A stretch of 39,599 nt of DNA from Frisingicoccus sp009929615. GTDB lineage: Bacteria > Bacillota > Clostridia > Lachnospirales > Lachnospiraceae. A program made the translations under genes and the position numbers. Numbering within the stretch: the first letter of the stretch is position 1; every line of letters starts with the position of its first letter. This document shows positions 7,277 through 16,075 of the stretch, one piece after another. The notes below the pieces were generated by a model that saw nothing but the letters and a program-made list of their open reading frames with translations, was not told the origin of the DNA and did not search any database. The stretch lies in the NCBI GenBank assembly GCA_028692275.1, contig JAQUXR010000024.1, forward strand, positions 1 through 39,599, in the 5' to 3' direction.

Positions 7277-9058
7277 CTAATTTTCTGAAGCCTCAATCCG
7301 TTCAGCCAAATCATTTAAATAGACCCACCGGTCCATCTTTTCCTCTAATAAAGCCTCTGATTTTTCCTTTTCAACCGACAATTCCGAAAGTTTCATCGAG
7401 TTCGTCGCATTCGCCAGCATATCTGCATCCAGCTGTGCTATCTTCTCTTCCAATGCCGCAATATCATCATCAATGGTCTCAAATTCTTTCTGTTCCTTAA
7501 AGGTGAATTTTAATTTCGCAGGCCGATTCTGTTTCCAGTCTTTATTTTCTGTTTTTTTCTTTACTGTCTCTTCAATCTTTGGCTGTTCGAAACGCTGTTT
7601 TGCTTCAACGTAATCCGTATATCCGCCTTCATACTGCTGTAAATGGCCTTTGCCATCAAATTCAAAAATACGGTCCACAACATTATCCAGAAAATACCGG
7701 TCATGAGATACAGTGATAACAATGCCGCTAAAGGAATTCAGATAATCTTCCAGAATCGTCAATGTCGGAATATCCACATTATTTGAAGGCTCATCTAAAA
7801 TAAGTACATTCGCACCGCTGATTAATACCGACAACAGATATAAGCGACGTTTCTCACCTCCGGATAATTTTGAGATTGGTGTATACTGCATATCCGGTGT
7901 AAAAAGGAACCGTTCCAGCATCTGAGACGCACTGATTTTTCCTTCTTTTGTCTGCACATACTCTGCAATATCTTTAATATAATCAATAACTCTCAGGTCT
8001 CTGTCCATATCTGGTTCTTCCTGAGCCAGATAGCCAATCTTAATGGTCTCACCGATTTCGATTTCACCGGCATCCGGTTTAATTTGCCCGGCAATCATTT
8101 TAATCAGTGTGGATTTGCCGCAGCCATTGGCACCAATAATTCCAAGTCGTTGGTTTTTCAGTACAATATAATCAAAATCGTCAATAAGAACCGTATCCCC
8201 ATAACACTTGCTCACATGATGAAGTTCAATTGTTTTCTTTCCCATACGGGTTTCTATAGAATCCATTTCAACAGCTGCATCCTGCAGAGGTGCCTTGCCA
8301 TTCTTTAACGCTTCTAATCGCTCTAACCGTGCTTTCTGTTTCGTTGTTCTCGCCCGGCATCCCCGTTTCGCCCACTCCAGTTCCATACGGAGAACACTCT
8401 GGCGTTTCCGTTCGGATGCAAGTTCCATCTCTTCTCTTTCAGCCTTTAGTTCCAGAAATTCTGAATAGTTGGCATCGTAGCCATAGAGTTTTCCACGGCT
8501 GATTTCCAATATCCGATTGGATACCCTGTCCAGAAAGTACCGGTCATGGGTAACCATCAAAAGCACGCCTTTATAACTTCTCAGATAATCTTCAAGCCAT
8601 AAAATCATTTCTTCATCCAGATGATTTGTCGGTTCATCTAAAAGCAACACATCAAAATCATCTGCCAGAACCTTTGCCAGTGCCACTTTGCGCCGCTGTC
8701 CACCGGATAATTCATCCATATGGGCATTATAATCCATAATCCCTAATTTTGTCAGATTACTCTGTACAATCCAGTCCGTTTCATCATTTCCATCCAATGC
8801 ATAGGATGCAACGGTTGCTCCTTTAGGAAATTCAGGGCTTTGGTCCAGATAAGCAATCTTCAGCCCATTCTGCTTAACAATCTGCCCGGCATCCGGTTCT
8901 TCAACCCCGCCAATAATCTTCAGCAGTGTAGACTTACCTGTTCCATTAATTCCTATAATTCCGATTTTATCTCCATCATGTATTCCAAAAGAGACATCAT
9001 CAAAAATCACTTTATCTCCAAAGACTTTATGGATATGTTCAATATTTAATATATTCAT
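7277..9058 (-). CDS. ABC-F family ATPase (Uup-like)
   Basis: 593 residues, soluble, two ABC domains in tandem and no membrane segment. Walker A motifs GINGTGKST and GANGCGKST, signatures LSGGQRRK and LSGGEKRR, and Walker B segments DVLLLDEPTNHLD and NVLILDEPSNNVD are intact. A charged linker separates them and a C-terminal coiled coil (about the last 75 residues) resembles Uup. ABC-F proteins act on the ribosome in translation, antibiotic protection or Uup-type roles. I place the start at 9058 (MNILNIEH), which has AGGAGAG 9-10 bases upstream and matches the family N terminus; an upstream ATG at 9091 has no ribosome binding site. It is divergent from the second ABC-F gene. Confidence 0.9.
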   Translation of the reverse strand: MNILNIEHIHKVFGDKVIFDDVSFGIHDGDKIGIIGINGTGKSTLLKIIGGVEEPDAGQIVKQNGLKIAYLDQSPEFPKGATVASYALDGNDETDWIVQSNLTKLGIMDYNAHMDELSGGQRRKVALAKVLADDFDVLLLDEPTNHLDEEMILWLEDYLRSYKGVLLMVTHDRYFLDRVSNRILEISRGKLYGYDANYSEFLELKAEREEMELASERKRQSVLRMELEWAKRGCRARTTKQKARLERLEALKNGKAPLQDAAVEMDSIETRMGKKTIELHHVSKCYGDTVLIDDFDYIVLKNQRLGIIGANGCGKSTLIKMIAGQIKPDAGEIEIGETIKIGYLAQEEPDMDRDLRVIDYIKDIAEYVQTKEGKISASQMLERFLFTPDMQYTPISKLSGGEKRRLYLLSVLISGANVLILDEPSNNVDIPTLTILEDYLNSFSGIVITVSHDRYFLDNVVDRIFEFDGKGHLQQYEGGYTDYVEAKQRFEQPKIEETVKKKTENKDWKQNRPAKLKFTFKEQKEFETIDDDIAALEEKIAQLDADMLANATNSMKLSELSVEKEKSEALLEEKMDRWVYLNDLAERIEASEN

Positions 9059-9142
9059 ACGAGACACTCTCCTAATTTTCATCAATAACAAAATTTATCA
9101 TAAATGATTTTGCCCATAACGTCAATATTAGTAATTAAGTCC

Positions 9143-9190
9143 TTGCAAATTCGCCATTTTTCGTTACAATAGAAGATATGTCGTTATAAT
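9143..9190 (+). promoter_or_regulatory. Promoter region of the second ABC-F gene with duplicated -10 segment
   Basis: TTGCAA (9143-9148), 16 bases, TACAAT (9165-9170) forms one promoter. A near-duplicate 20-base unit beginning TCGTTAYAATAGAA occurs at 9161 and 9181, giving a second -10 box TATAAT (9185-9190). Confidence 0.55.
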
Positions 9191-9216
9191 AGAACAGATT
9201 AGAAAGGTATTAAAAA

Positions 9217-10869
9217 ATGATAAGTGCTAACAATGTAACTCTGCGTTTGGGAAAACGTGCATTATTTGAAGATGTAAATATTAAATTCACCGAAGGAAAC
9301 TGCTACGGCTTAATTGGTGCCAATGGTGCAGGAAAATCTACTTTTCTTAAGATTCTTTCCGGAAAACTGGAACCAAGTAAAGGTGATATCGTTATGAACC
9401 AGGGCGAACGTCTTTCCGTACTGGAGCAGGACCATTACAAATATGATGATTATCAGGTACTGGACACAGTAATTATGGGCAATACCCGCCTTTATGAAAT
9501 TATGAAGGAAAAAGATGCTATCTATATGAAAGAAGATTTCACAGAAAAAGATGGTATCCGTGCCAGTGAACTGGAAGGAGAATTCGCCGAATTAAACGGA
9601 TGGGAAGCAGAAAGTGATGCTGCTATTCTTTTAAACGGTTTAAGTATTGACACAGACTTACACTACAGTCTGATGAAAGACCTGGATGGCGGACAGAAAG
9701 TCAAAGTACTGCTTGCCAAAGCCCTCTTTGGCAATCCGGACGTTCTTCTTCTCGATGAGCCTACCAACCATTTGGATATGGATGCTATTGCCTGGCTTGA
9801 AGAATTTTTAATTAACTTTGAAAATACCGTTATCGTTGTATCCCATGACCGTTATTTCCTGAATAAGGTCTGCACCCATATTGCTGATATTGACTATGGT
9901 AAGATTCAGCTCTATGCCGGAAACTATGATTTCTGGTACGAATCCAGCCAGTTAATGGTAAAACAGATGAAAGAAGCAAATAAAAAGAAAGAGGATAAAA
10001 TCAAAGAACTTCAGGACTTTATCCAGCGTTTCAGTGCCAATGCTTCCAAATCTAAACAGGCTACTTCCAGAAAACGTGCTCTGGAGAAAATCGAACTGGA
10101 TGATATTCGTCCATCCAGCCGTAAATATCCTTATATTGACTTTAAGCCAAACCGTGAAATTGGAAACGAGGTTCTCTTAGTTGATGGTATCTCCAAAACC
10201 ATCGATGGTGTCAAAGTATTAGACAATATCTCTTTCACATTGAATCACGAAGACAAGGTTGCTTTTGTAGGACCAAATGTTAATGCAACAACTACCCTGT
10301 TTAAGATTCTTGTCGGCGAAATGGAGCCGGACGAAGGTTCTTTCAAATGGGGTGTAACAACTTCCCAGTCCTATTTCCCTAAGGATAATACCAAAGAATT
10401 TACAGGGGATGATACCATTGTTGACTGGATGATGCCATGGTCTCCTGAAAAGGATGTTACCTTCGTCCGTGGATTTTTAGGACGTATGCTCTTCTCCGGC
10501 GACGACGGTTTAAAACGTGTCAATGTTCTCTCCGGTGGTGAACGTGTCCGCTGTATGCTTTCCCGAATGATGATGTCCGGTTCAAACACCATGATTATGG
10601 ACGAACCTACCAACCATTTGGATATGGAATCTATTACAGCATTAAATAACGGTCTTGTTAAATATCCGGGTGTTCTCCTCTTCACTTCACAGGACCACCA
10701 ATTTGTACAGACCACAGCTAACCGCATCATGGAAATCACGGCTACCGGCCTGATTGATAAACAGTGCACTTATGATGAATATCTTGAAAATGACGAGATG
10801 GCAAGAAAACGCCAAGTTATGAATATGGATGTTCAGTTAGAAGATGAAAACGAAGAAGAAAATGCATAA
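9217..10869 (+). CDS. ABC-F family ATPase (YkpA/YbiT-like) with degenerate second Walker A
   Basis: 550 residues, soluble, two ABC domains. Domain 1 has Walker A GANGAGKST, a variant signature LDGGQKVK and Walker B VLLLDEPTNHLD; the linker is rich in Lys and Glu and contains the SRKRALEKIELDDI stretch typical of YkpA/YbiT-type proteins. Domain 2 has LSGGERVR and TMIMDEPTNHLD, but its Walker A reads GPNVNATTTL (352-361). The invariant Lys is Thr358 and the H-switch VSHDR region reads TSQDHQF. Site 2 probably binds or hydrolyses ATP poorly. The start is weakly supported (AGAAAGG 10 bases upstream). It ends in an acidic tail and a strong terminator. Likely a ribosome-associated factor. Confidence 0.9.
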   Translation: MISANNVTLRLGKRALFEDVNIKFTEGNCYGLIGANGAGKSTFLKILSGKLEPSKGDIVMNQGERLSVLEQDHYKYDDYQVLDTVIMGNTRLYEIMKEKDAIYMKEDFTEKDGIRASELEGEFAELNGWEAESDAAILLNGLSIDTDLHYSLMKDLDGGQKVKVLLAKALFGNPDVLLLDEPTNHLDMDAIAWLEEFLINFENTVIVVSHDRYFLNKVCTHIADIDYGKIQLYAGNYDFWYESSQLMVKQMKEANKKKEDKIKELQDFIQRFSANASKSKQATSRKRALEKIELDDIRPSSRKYPYIDFKPNREIGNEVLLVDGISKTIDGVKVLDNISFTLNHEDKVAFVGPNVNATTTLFKILVGEMEPDEGSFKWGVTTSQSYFPKDNTKEFTGDDTIVDWMMPWSPEKDVTFVRGFLGRMLFSGDDGLKRVNVLSGGERVRCMLSRMMMSGSNTMIMDEPTNHLDMESITALNNGLVKYPGVLLFTSQDHQFVQTTANRIMEITATGLIDKQCTYDEYLENDEMARKRQVMNMDVQLEDENEEENA

Positions 10870-10878
10870 TATAAGTTT

Positions 10879-10920
10879 AAGGGCAGAATCCAAAACGGAT
10901 TCTGCCCTTATTTTTATTTT
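10879..10920 (+). terminator. Terminator of the second ABC-F gene
   Basis: Perfect 13-bp stem AAGGGCAGAATCC (10879-10891) / GGATTCTGCCCTT (10897-10909) followed by ATTTTTATTTT. It overlaps the stop of the convergent aldo/keto reductase remnant. Confidence 0.93.
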
Positions 10921-11329
10921 ATACAATATCTAAATAAGTCTTATTCTTTGGTGCCGGAAAAGCATTAGAAAGCAGCTGATAGTCTTCTTCTGTCAATTTA
11001 AAATCTGCCATTTTGGCATTTTCCTGTATGTGTTCCGGTTTGCCTGCTTTCGGAATGGCAATGACATTCTCCTGATATAATACAAAGGCCAGAAGCACCT
11101 GCATTTCTGATAAGCCATTTTTTCTGGCAACCTGTTTTACTGAGGCATTCTGAGTTAATTCCCGGCGAAGGCTTCCCGCCTGAGCCAGTGGACAATAAGC
11201 CATCATAACTACCTGATGCTCTTTTAACCATGGAAGCAGCGCATATTCTATACCTCTGGAGCCCAGATGATAAAGAACCTGATTGACTTTACAGTGGTCA
11301 CCCTTTGGCACACGCCACAACTCTTCCAT
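10919..11329 (-). pseudogene. Aldo/keto reductase, 3' fragment
   Basis: About 136 residues matching only the C-terminal half of an aldo/keto reductase: MEELWRVPKG, NQVLYHLGSRGIEY, the LPW-KEH-VVMMAYCPLAQ strand, and the C-terminal helix region beginning LTEEDYQ. The N-terminal barrel half with the catalytic Asp, Tyr, Lys and His is absent. Homology begins at an ATG at 11329, directly at the breakpoint with the garR-like fragment; the codons upstream in this frame are garR sequence read out of frame. There is no ribosome binding site of its own. A stable functional half-barrel is unlikely. Confidence 0.8.
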
Positions 11330-11975
11330 CCATAACTGTAGAGCCTGCAAGTCCGCCTCTGATTGCTTCATATACTAACTTAGGATCAGCTCCGGCTTTT
11401 TTAGCCAATGTCATAGCTTCGGATACTGCTGCAATATTAACAGCAACAACGATCTGGTTTGCAAGTTTTGCAATGTTTCCGGCACCAAGTTCGCCAACAT
11501 ATACAACAGAACCTGCCATTACCATTAACATATCATAGTATTTATCAAATAAATCTTTTTTACCACCAACCATTACGGAAAGTGTTCCGTCAATTGCTTT
11601 TGGTTCTCCACCGGATACAGGAGCATCTAACATATCAATACCCATTTTTGCAAGTTCAGCACCGATTGCTTTACTTTCTGTTGGGTCGATAGAGCTCATA
11701 TCAATAACAACTGTTCCTTCAGAAGCACCCTCTGCCACACCATTTTCACCAAGTACAGCAGCTCTTACATGTGGGGAGTTTGGAAGCATTGTAATAACAA
11801 CATTACATAAAGATGCAACTTCTTTTCCGCTCTGAGCCTCCGTTGCTCCGCAGGAAACGACTTCTGCTACTGCATCTTTATTAAAATCAAACACTACCAA
11901 TTCATGACCAGCCTTTACAAGGTTCTTAGCCATAGGTTTTCCCATAATTCCTAATCCAATAAATCCAACTTTCAT
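11298..11975 (-). pseudogene. garR: 2-hydroxy-3-oxopropionate reductase (GarR-type), 3'-truncated
   Basis: The first ~216 of about 295 residues of a beta-hydroxyacid dehydrogenase: Rossmann motif GFIGLGIMGKPMAKNL, DAPVSGGEPKA (substrate site) and GAGNIAKLANQ with the catalytic Lys. Homology stops at the Val-Met-Asp codons near 11330; the reading frame then runs through foreign sequence (GRVVACAKG) and ends at 11298. The C-terminal helical domain needed for dimerisation and substrate closure is mostly gone. Members reduce tartronate semialdehyde in glycerate/glyoxylate metabolism. It keeps AAAGGCGG upstream and a TATAAT -10 (12016-12011), so it may still be transcribed under the neighbouring regulator. 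Confidence 0.85.
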
Positions 11976-12010
11976 TTTAAATACCGCCTTTCGTTTTTTC
12001 TTATGCTGTC

Positions 12011-12016
12011 ATTATA
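12011..12016 (-). promoter_or_regulatory. -10 box upstream of the garR-like gene
   Basis: TATAAT on the minus strand 36 bases before the start. The position 17 bases upstream has no TTGACA-like box, as expected for an activator-dependent promoter. Confidence 0.5.
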
Positions 12017-12065
12017 ATTTCTATTCTTTTCAATTTCTATTGACTTTACTCCCAAAAAATATACT

Positions 12066-12116
12066 CAAAAAATGCAAAAGACGACAGTATTTCATTTTTT
12101 GCAATACTATCGTCTT
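12066..12116 (-). terminator. Terminator of the PrpR-type regulator gene
   Basis: Fourteen-position stem with one mismatch, AAGACGACAGTATT (12078-12091) / AATACTATCGTCTT (12103-12116). On the minus strand it is followed by TTTTGCATTTTTT. Confidence 0.8.
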
Positions 12117-12149
12117 AAACATTTCACTTATTATTCAATTTGCAATATT
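12100..12149. promoter_or_regulatory. Paired TGCAATAYT motifs upstream of garR
   Basis: TGCAATACT (12100-12108) and TGCAATATT (12141-12149), 41 bases apart in the same orientation. They lie about 85-135 bases upstream of the garR -10 box. The same motif occurs as an inverted pair before the adjacent regulator gene, so these are candidate binding sites for that regulator. The second copy overlaps the regulator's stop codon. Confidence 0.4.
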
Positions 12150-14043
12150 ACACCTTGTCTGTCACGCCATATTTCTTCATCTTGCGCCATAAAGTTGTTG
12201 TACTTATACCAAGTTCTTTGGCAACTTTACTCCTGTTGCCATTATATTTTGATAATAATGCTGTCAGTTCTTCTGCCTCCGGCTGCTTATATACAACAAG
12301 TTTTTCCACTCCATCAATGCTTTGAACCTCCGGATAAAGGCTTTCTAACAGCTCCGAAACCATCGCTCCATCGATATTCTTTTTCTCGGCTGACAGAAAG
12401 AGACGCTCACAAAATGCTTCAAGCTGAGTGATACTTCCCGCCCAAGAATAACCTATTAATTTCTGCATGGCATCCTCCGATAGAACCAGATAGCGGGAAT
12501 ACTCCTCTTTAAAATTCTTTAAATACTGTTTCACCAGATATTCCACATCCTTCGGACGTTTACGAAGAGGCGGAATTTTCAGGGATAGGGCATTGATGGC
12601 ATAATACAAATCATCCCGAAAGGCCCCCTTATTTAAAAGAAGCTTCAAATCCCGTTTCGAGGATGCTATTAAACGAAAATCGTAAAAAGTCGTTCGGTCA
12701 ACATCATTCAACAGCGCTCCATGATTACTTACCGTCTTAAATAACTGATACTGGCATGCCGGACTCAATTTATCAATTTCCCGGATATAAACTGTACCAT
12801 ATTTTCCACTTTCCAGATAACCTTTCTCTGAATCCTGATTTCCAAAAAGAGCCTCCATCTGCTGTGTTTCATTCAGATGTGCACAGTTAATTGAAATAAA
12901 TGGAAAGTTTTTACGAAGGCTGTTATTATGAATACTTTGGGCAAACTGGCTGCATTCTGTCTCGTCCTCACCATAAATCAACACTGGAAATTTTGACAGT
13001 GCATATTTCTTCGCCAACTCTATAGTATCTTTCATTTTCCGGTCTTTGCTATAGAACTTTTCAAAATAATTCTTTGCCACATATCCGCTTAAATACATCT
13101 CCTGCACCGTCTGAATCTTGGGGCTGAGAACATTTTTTAATTTGTGGCAGGAAATAATAGCTCCTGTAATTTCCTCATCCAACTTTATAGGTGCAATCAT
13201 AACCATAAGGGGAACATCTTTAATTTGAATGGAAGTCAGGCAGGATTCCTGCCGACCTTCCAGCACCCGCTCAATATAATCATCCTCCAGGTCTACATAC
13301 TCTCCGATACGTTTTCCTGTCATATCCGATGCAGATTTTTTCAAAAGATCCTCCATCATCCGATTTATAATTAAAATATGTTTATCCCGGTCAATTTTTA
13401 TAACACCATTAAATGCCGTATCCAGAATCGTCTCAACCTGGGCATTAAATTCTTTTTCCACATCCGCTGTATAACTCATTTTTTCAGCGATATCCAGAGC
13501 ATTTCGAATGGAATCCTCTGTCGATAGTGAAAAAAGTGATGGAACACTATACTGCTTGACGATATGTTCCACGCGGTCCCCACCTATAATTAAATCAGCA
13601 CCATCTTTAACAGCCTCTGCCACCATCTGTTCCATCTCTTCCACATCCGATGGGTAATAAGGCACCAGTGTCACCTGAAATAATTCATTAAAATAAGTAA
13701 TATCCCCCAAAGTATTTTTGAAAGTGACAATAGCAATACGAGGATTCTCTTTCTTGATAATTTTCTTTGCCTCCAGAACTAAAAGCCCCAGTTCCTGTGT
13801 TGTCAAAATGACTTCTACGACAGGAATCTTTAAGTAATCATGAATCATTTTTGCCTGAATCCCCCGGGCAATAATAATATGTGCCCCTTTGTCCACCGCT
13901 TTGCGTGCTTCCTCAATGGCATCTGAGGTTTGTATAGTCTTTGTCACAATAATATCGTCTCTAAGGTCCGCTTTTTCTTCCAAAACGGTCTCTAATTGCT
14001 CTAACATATAATTTCTTGGTAATAGCACTGCTATTTTGGCCAT
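12148..14043 (-). CDS. PrpR-type transcriptional regulator with degenerate AAA+ domain
   Basis: 631 residues: N-terminal PrpR_N sensor domain (about 1-190), PAS domain (about 200-300), a sigma-54-activator-like AAA+ domain (about 330-560) and a C-terminal Fis-type helix-turn-helix (600-626, NRSKVAKELGISTTTLWRKM). In the AAA+ part Walker A (GETGTGKE in active members) reads GEDETECS (358-365), the GAFTGA sigma-54 contact loop is absent between ALFGNQD and the Walker B region, and Walker B LDEI reads IREI. It should therefore not drive sigma-54 open complexes and probably works as a ligand-responsive DNA-binding regulator with sigma-70-type promoters. AAGGAGG precedes the start. It adjoins the broken garR locus, its likely target. 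Confidence 0.85.
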   Translation of the reverse strand: MAKIAVLLPRNYMLEQLETVLEEKADLRDDIIVTKTIQTSDAIEEARKAVDKGAHIIIARGIQAKMIHDYLKIPVVEVILTTQELGLLVLEAKKIIKKENPRIAIVTFKNTLGDITYFNELFQVTLVPYYPSDVEEMEQMVAEAVKDGADLIIGGDRVEHIVKQYSVPSLFSLSTEDSIRNALDIAEKMSYTADVEKEFNAQVETILDTAFNGVIKIDRDKHILIINRMMEDLLKKSASDMTGKRIGEYVDLEDDYIERVLEGRQESCLTSIQIKDVPLMVMIAPIKLDEEITGAIISCHKLKNVLSPKIQTVQEMYLSGYVAKNYFEKFYSKDRKMKDTIELAKKYALSKFPVLIYGEDETECSQFAQSIHNNSLRKNFPFISINCAHLNETQQMEALFGNQDSEKGYLESGKYGTVYIREIDKLSPACQYQLFKTVSNHGALLNDVDRTTFYDFRLIASSKRDLKLLLNKGAFRDDLYYAINALSLKIPPLRKRPKDVEYLVKQYLKNFKEEYSRYLVLSEDAMQKLIGYSWAGSITQLEAFCERLFLSAEKKNIDGAMVSELLESLYPEVQSIDGVEKLVVYKQPEAEELTALLSKYNGNRSKVAKELGISTTTLWRKMKKYGVTDKV

Positions 14044-14064
14044 TTCAGCACCTCCTTTATGTAT

Positions 14065-14117
14065 ATTATATCAATATATTTCAAATATTGCACTTTTTTA
14101 TTTCAAATTGCAATATT
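14065..14117 (-). promoter_or_regulatory. Promoter and inverted-repeat operator of the PrpR-type regulator
   Basis: TATAAT on the minus strand (14070-14065). Upstream is an inverted repeat AATATTGCA (14084-14092) / TGCAATATT (14109-14117), each arm preceded on the plus strand by TTTCAAAT. The nearer arm overlaps the expected -35 position, which suggests autoregulation. Confidence 0.5.
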
Positions 14118-14121
14118 TCGT

Positions 14122-14166
14122 CAAAAAGAGAGCCTTGTCGAATCCATTTGTATCCGACAAGGCTCT
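14122..14166 (-). terminator. Terminator of the GntR/ABC operon
   Basis: Perfect 12-bp stem AGAGCCTTGTCG (14129-14140) / CGACAAGGCTCT (14155-14166). On the minus strand it is followed by CTTTTTGA, just after the permease stop. Confidence 0.92.
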
Positions 14167-14176
14167 TCCGGTTCCT

Positions 14177-14815
14177 TTAAAACTCTTTTTTACTATAAAT
14201 TCCTATACTTACATAAGCTGATGCAATATAAAACAGGATAAAGAAAACTGCTGCACCTACCCCCATCACCACCGCATGATTCGTTATAAATTCAAACACA
14301 GATGCCGGTGCAATTTTTGCCAAACCTAAAATACCAAAGATTGGAACAATCATAACAATAATCATGAGGCTTCTGGTTCGCTCCACACCAAATTTGAAAA
14401 TTAAAGGTAAAACAATGGCATAAACAAAAATCACAAACATGAACGGTACGGCTGCAACCAGGCATATTTCTAAAATGCCCTCATCCGATTGTGGCAGCAG
14501 CTTCGAAAGAAGGATGCTTCCTGCGACTCCAACAACCATGGCAACTCCATCAAAGATAATGTTTATCAGATATTTTGAGAGCACGATGGTCTTACGGCTC
14601 ACCGGCATCGTTAAAGCATATTTATCCCATCCTGCCAGATTATCATAAGTCATACCTGTTAAAGTCAACATTCCCAGACACATGGTAAACATACTCATCA
14701 AATATAATGGGGATTCCATGTAATAACTAATACACGCAAAAAATATAAATATAATCGCATATTGTCCAAGATATTTACGAAGGGTATAAAATTCTTTTAA
14801 TAATAAACCAGTCAT
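14177..14815 (-). CDS. ABC-2 type transporter permease
   Basis: 212 residues with about six predicted membrane segments (YAIIFIFFACISYYME, LMSMFTMCLGMLTLTGM, later FVIFVYAIVLPLIF, LMIIVMIVPIFGILGL, VVMGVGAAVFFILFYI). It should be the membrane half of an exporter with the ATPase encoded just upstream. I place the start at 14815 (MTGLLLKEFY), one base after the ATPase stop and 7 bases after GGGGGAG; a start at 14851 would lie inside the ATPase gene. YtrA-controlled ABC systems of this layout respond to cell-envelope stress or peptide antibiotics. The substrate is unknown. Confidence 0.85.
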   Translation of the reverse strand: MTGLLLKEFYTLRKYLGQYAIIFIFFACISYYMESPLYLMSMFTMCLGMLTLTGMTYDNLAGWDKYALTMPVSRKTIVLSKYLINIIFDGVAMVVGVAGSILLSKLLPQSDEGILEICLVAAVPFMFVIFVYAIVLPLIFKFGVERTRSLMIIVMIVPIFGILGLAKIAPASVFEFITNHAVVMGVGAAVFFILFYIASAYVSIGIYSKKEF

Positions 14816-14816
14816 A

Positions 14817-15674
14817 CTAATTCTCCCCCTTAACTTTAAAGATAAGAACATCCTCTAACTTAATCGGGTCAATCATCAGTGTCGGATGCTGTTGATGCAT
14901 CGTTTCTCGATTATCTACAAGGACCTCACAGCTATAGGTTCCGTGACTGACGCCAACAATATGGGCTTTTTCAATAGTTTCCACATCTTCCGGACGACAA
15001 TGAATAATTCCATATTCTTCCATAATCCGGTCTTTCTCTTCAGATAAGAAAATTTCTCCTTTATGGATGAATGTAATATAATCCGCAACCTTCTCCAAAT
15101 CACTGGTTATATGTGAAGAAATGAGAATACTATGTTCATCGTCCTGTATAAACTCTAAAAACATATCTAAAATCTCATCACGAACTACCGGGTCAAGACC
15201 GCTGGTTGCCTCATCCAGAATCAAAAGTTTTGGACGATGTGCCATCGCTGCTGCAATCATCAATTTCATTCGCATACCTGTTGAAAACTTTTTAAGCCGT
15301 TTATCCGTCGGTATGGAAAACTTGTGAAGAAGTGCCTCATAATAAGGGTTATCCCAGCTTTTGTAAATCTTACTCATAAATTTAGGAATTTCTTTTGCTT
15401 TGAGAGCTTCATGAAAACCTGCACCGTCAAGAACAACACCGATATCTTCTCGAATATCTGCACCGTCTTTTTTCATGTCCCGGCCCAGTACTTTGACATT
15501 TCCCTTATCAATATGTATCAAATCTAATATTGCTTTAATCGTCGTTGACTTTCCTGCACCATTTTCACCAATTAATCCCATAATACATCCGCCCGGAACC
15601 TTAAAGCAAATATCTTTCAGGCTGAATCCCGGATAAGTTTTGTATAGCCCATCAACTTCAATCATATATTCCAT
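14817..15674 (-). CDS. ABC transporter ATP-binding protein
   Basis: 285 residues. Walker A GENGAGKST, a variant signature FSTGMRMK, Walker B LLILDEATSGLD and the switch His in LISSHITSDLEKV are present. A C-terminal extension of about 80 residues (from IIHCRPEDVETIEKA) is typical of the YtrB/EcsA-like exporters. It pairs with the permease downstream. The ribosome binding site GAGGAGGAA lies inside the end of the gntR gene, so the three genes are translationally linked. Confidence 0.92.
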   Translation of the reverse strand: MEYMIEVDGLYKTYPGFSLKDICFKVPGGCIMGLIGENGAGKSTTIKAILDLIHIDKGNVKVLGRDMKKDGADIREDIGVVLDGAGFHEALKAKEIPKFMSKIYKSWDNPYYEALLHKFSIPTDKRLKKFSTGMRMKLMIAAAMAHRPKLLILDEATSGLDPVVRDEILDMFLEFIQDDEHSILISSHITSDLEKVADYITFIHKGEIFLSEEKDRIMEEYGIIHCRPEDVETIEKAHIVGVSHGTYSCEVLVDNRETMHQQHPTLMIDPIKLEDVLIFKVKGEN

Positions 15675-15676
15675 CT

Positions 15677-16051
15677 TTATTCCTCCTCATAGACCATTTG
15701 TATAATTTCCTGAAGCTCCCTACACTCTATGCCACTGCGTTTTGCCAGTCGGGCCCCTTCGCTCAGCAGCTCTTCTATCTTTCGATACTGCTCCTCTTTC
15801 ATCATCTCCATATCTGCATCTGCCACAAAACTTCCCTTGCCTACCAGAGTATGAATAAAACCGTCCCGCTCTAAATCTTCATAAGCCCGTTTTGTCGTAA
15901 TGACACTGATATGCAGATCCTTCGCCAAGGCTCTCATGGATGGAAGCATCTCGCCGCCCCTAAGCTCTCCCCGTATGATTAAATCCTTAATCTGGGTTGT
16001 AATCTGCTCATATATGGGTCGGCCACTCGAATTACTAATGAATATATTCAT
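15677..16051 (-). CDS. GntR family regulator, YtrA subfamily
   Basis: 124 residues: an N-terminal winged helix (PIYEQITTQIKDLIIRG, LPSMRALAKDLHISVITTKRAYEDLE, then the wing KGSFVAD) with only a short C-terminal helical tail. That short tail is the mark of the YtrA subfamily. Such proteins usually repress their own ABC transporter operon. The promoter contains two palindromes placed exactly where a repressor would block polymerase. First gene of a three-gene operon. Confidence 0.92.
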   Translation of the reverse strand: MNIFISNSSGRPIYEQITTQIKDLIIRGELRGGEMLPSMRALAKDLHISVITTKRAYEDLERDGFIHTLVGKGSFVADADMEMMKEEQYRKIEELLSEGARLAKRSGIECRELQEIIQMVYEEE

Positions 16052-16075
16052 GTTCCCGCCTCACTTCTTTAGATT

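Noticed and set aside
10371..10769. 132-codon minus-strand ORF inside the second ABC-F gene
   Set aside because: Antisense shadow of conserved ATPase motifs.
12000..14120. Sigma-54 promoter (-24/-12) expected next to a PrpR-type regulator
   Set aside because: No TGGCAC-N5-TTGC-like sequence near either start; TATAAT boxes are present instead, and the regulator lacks the sigma-54 contact loop.
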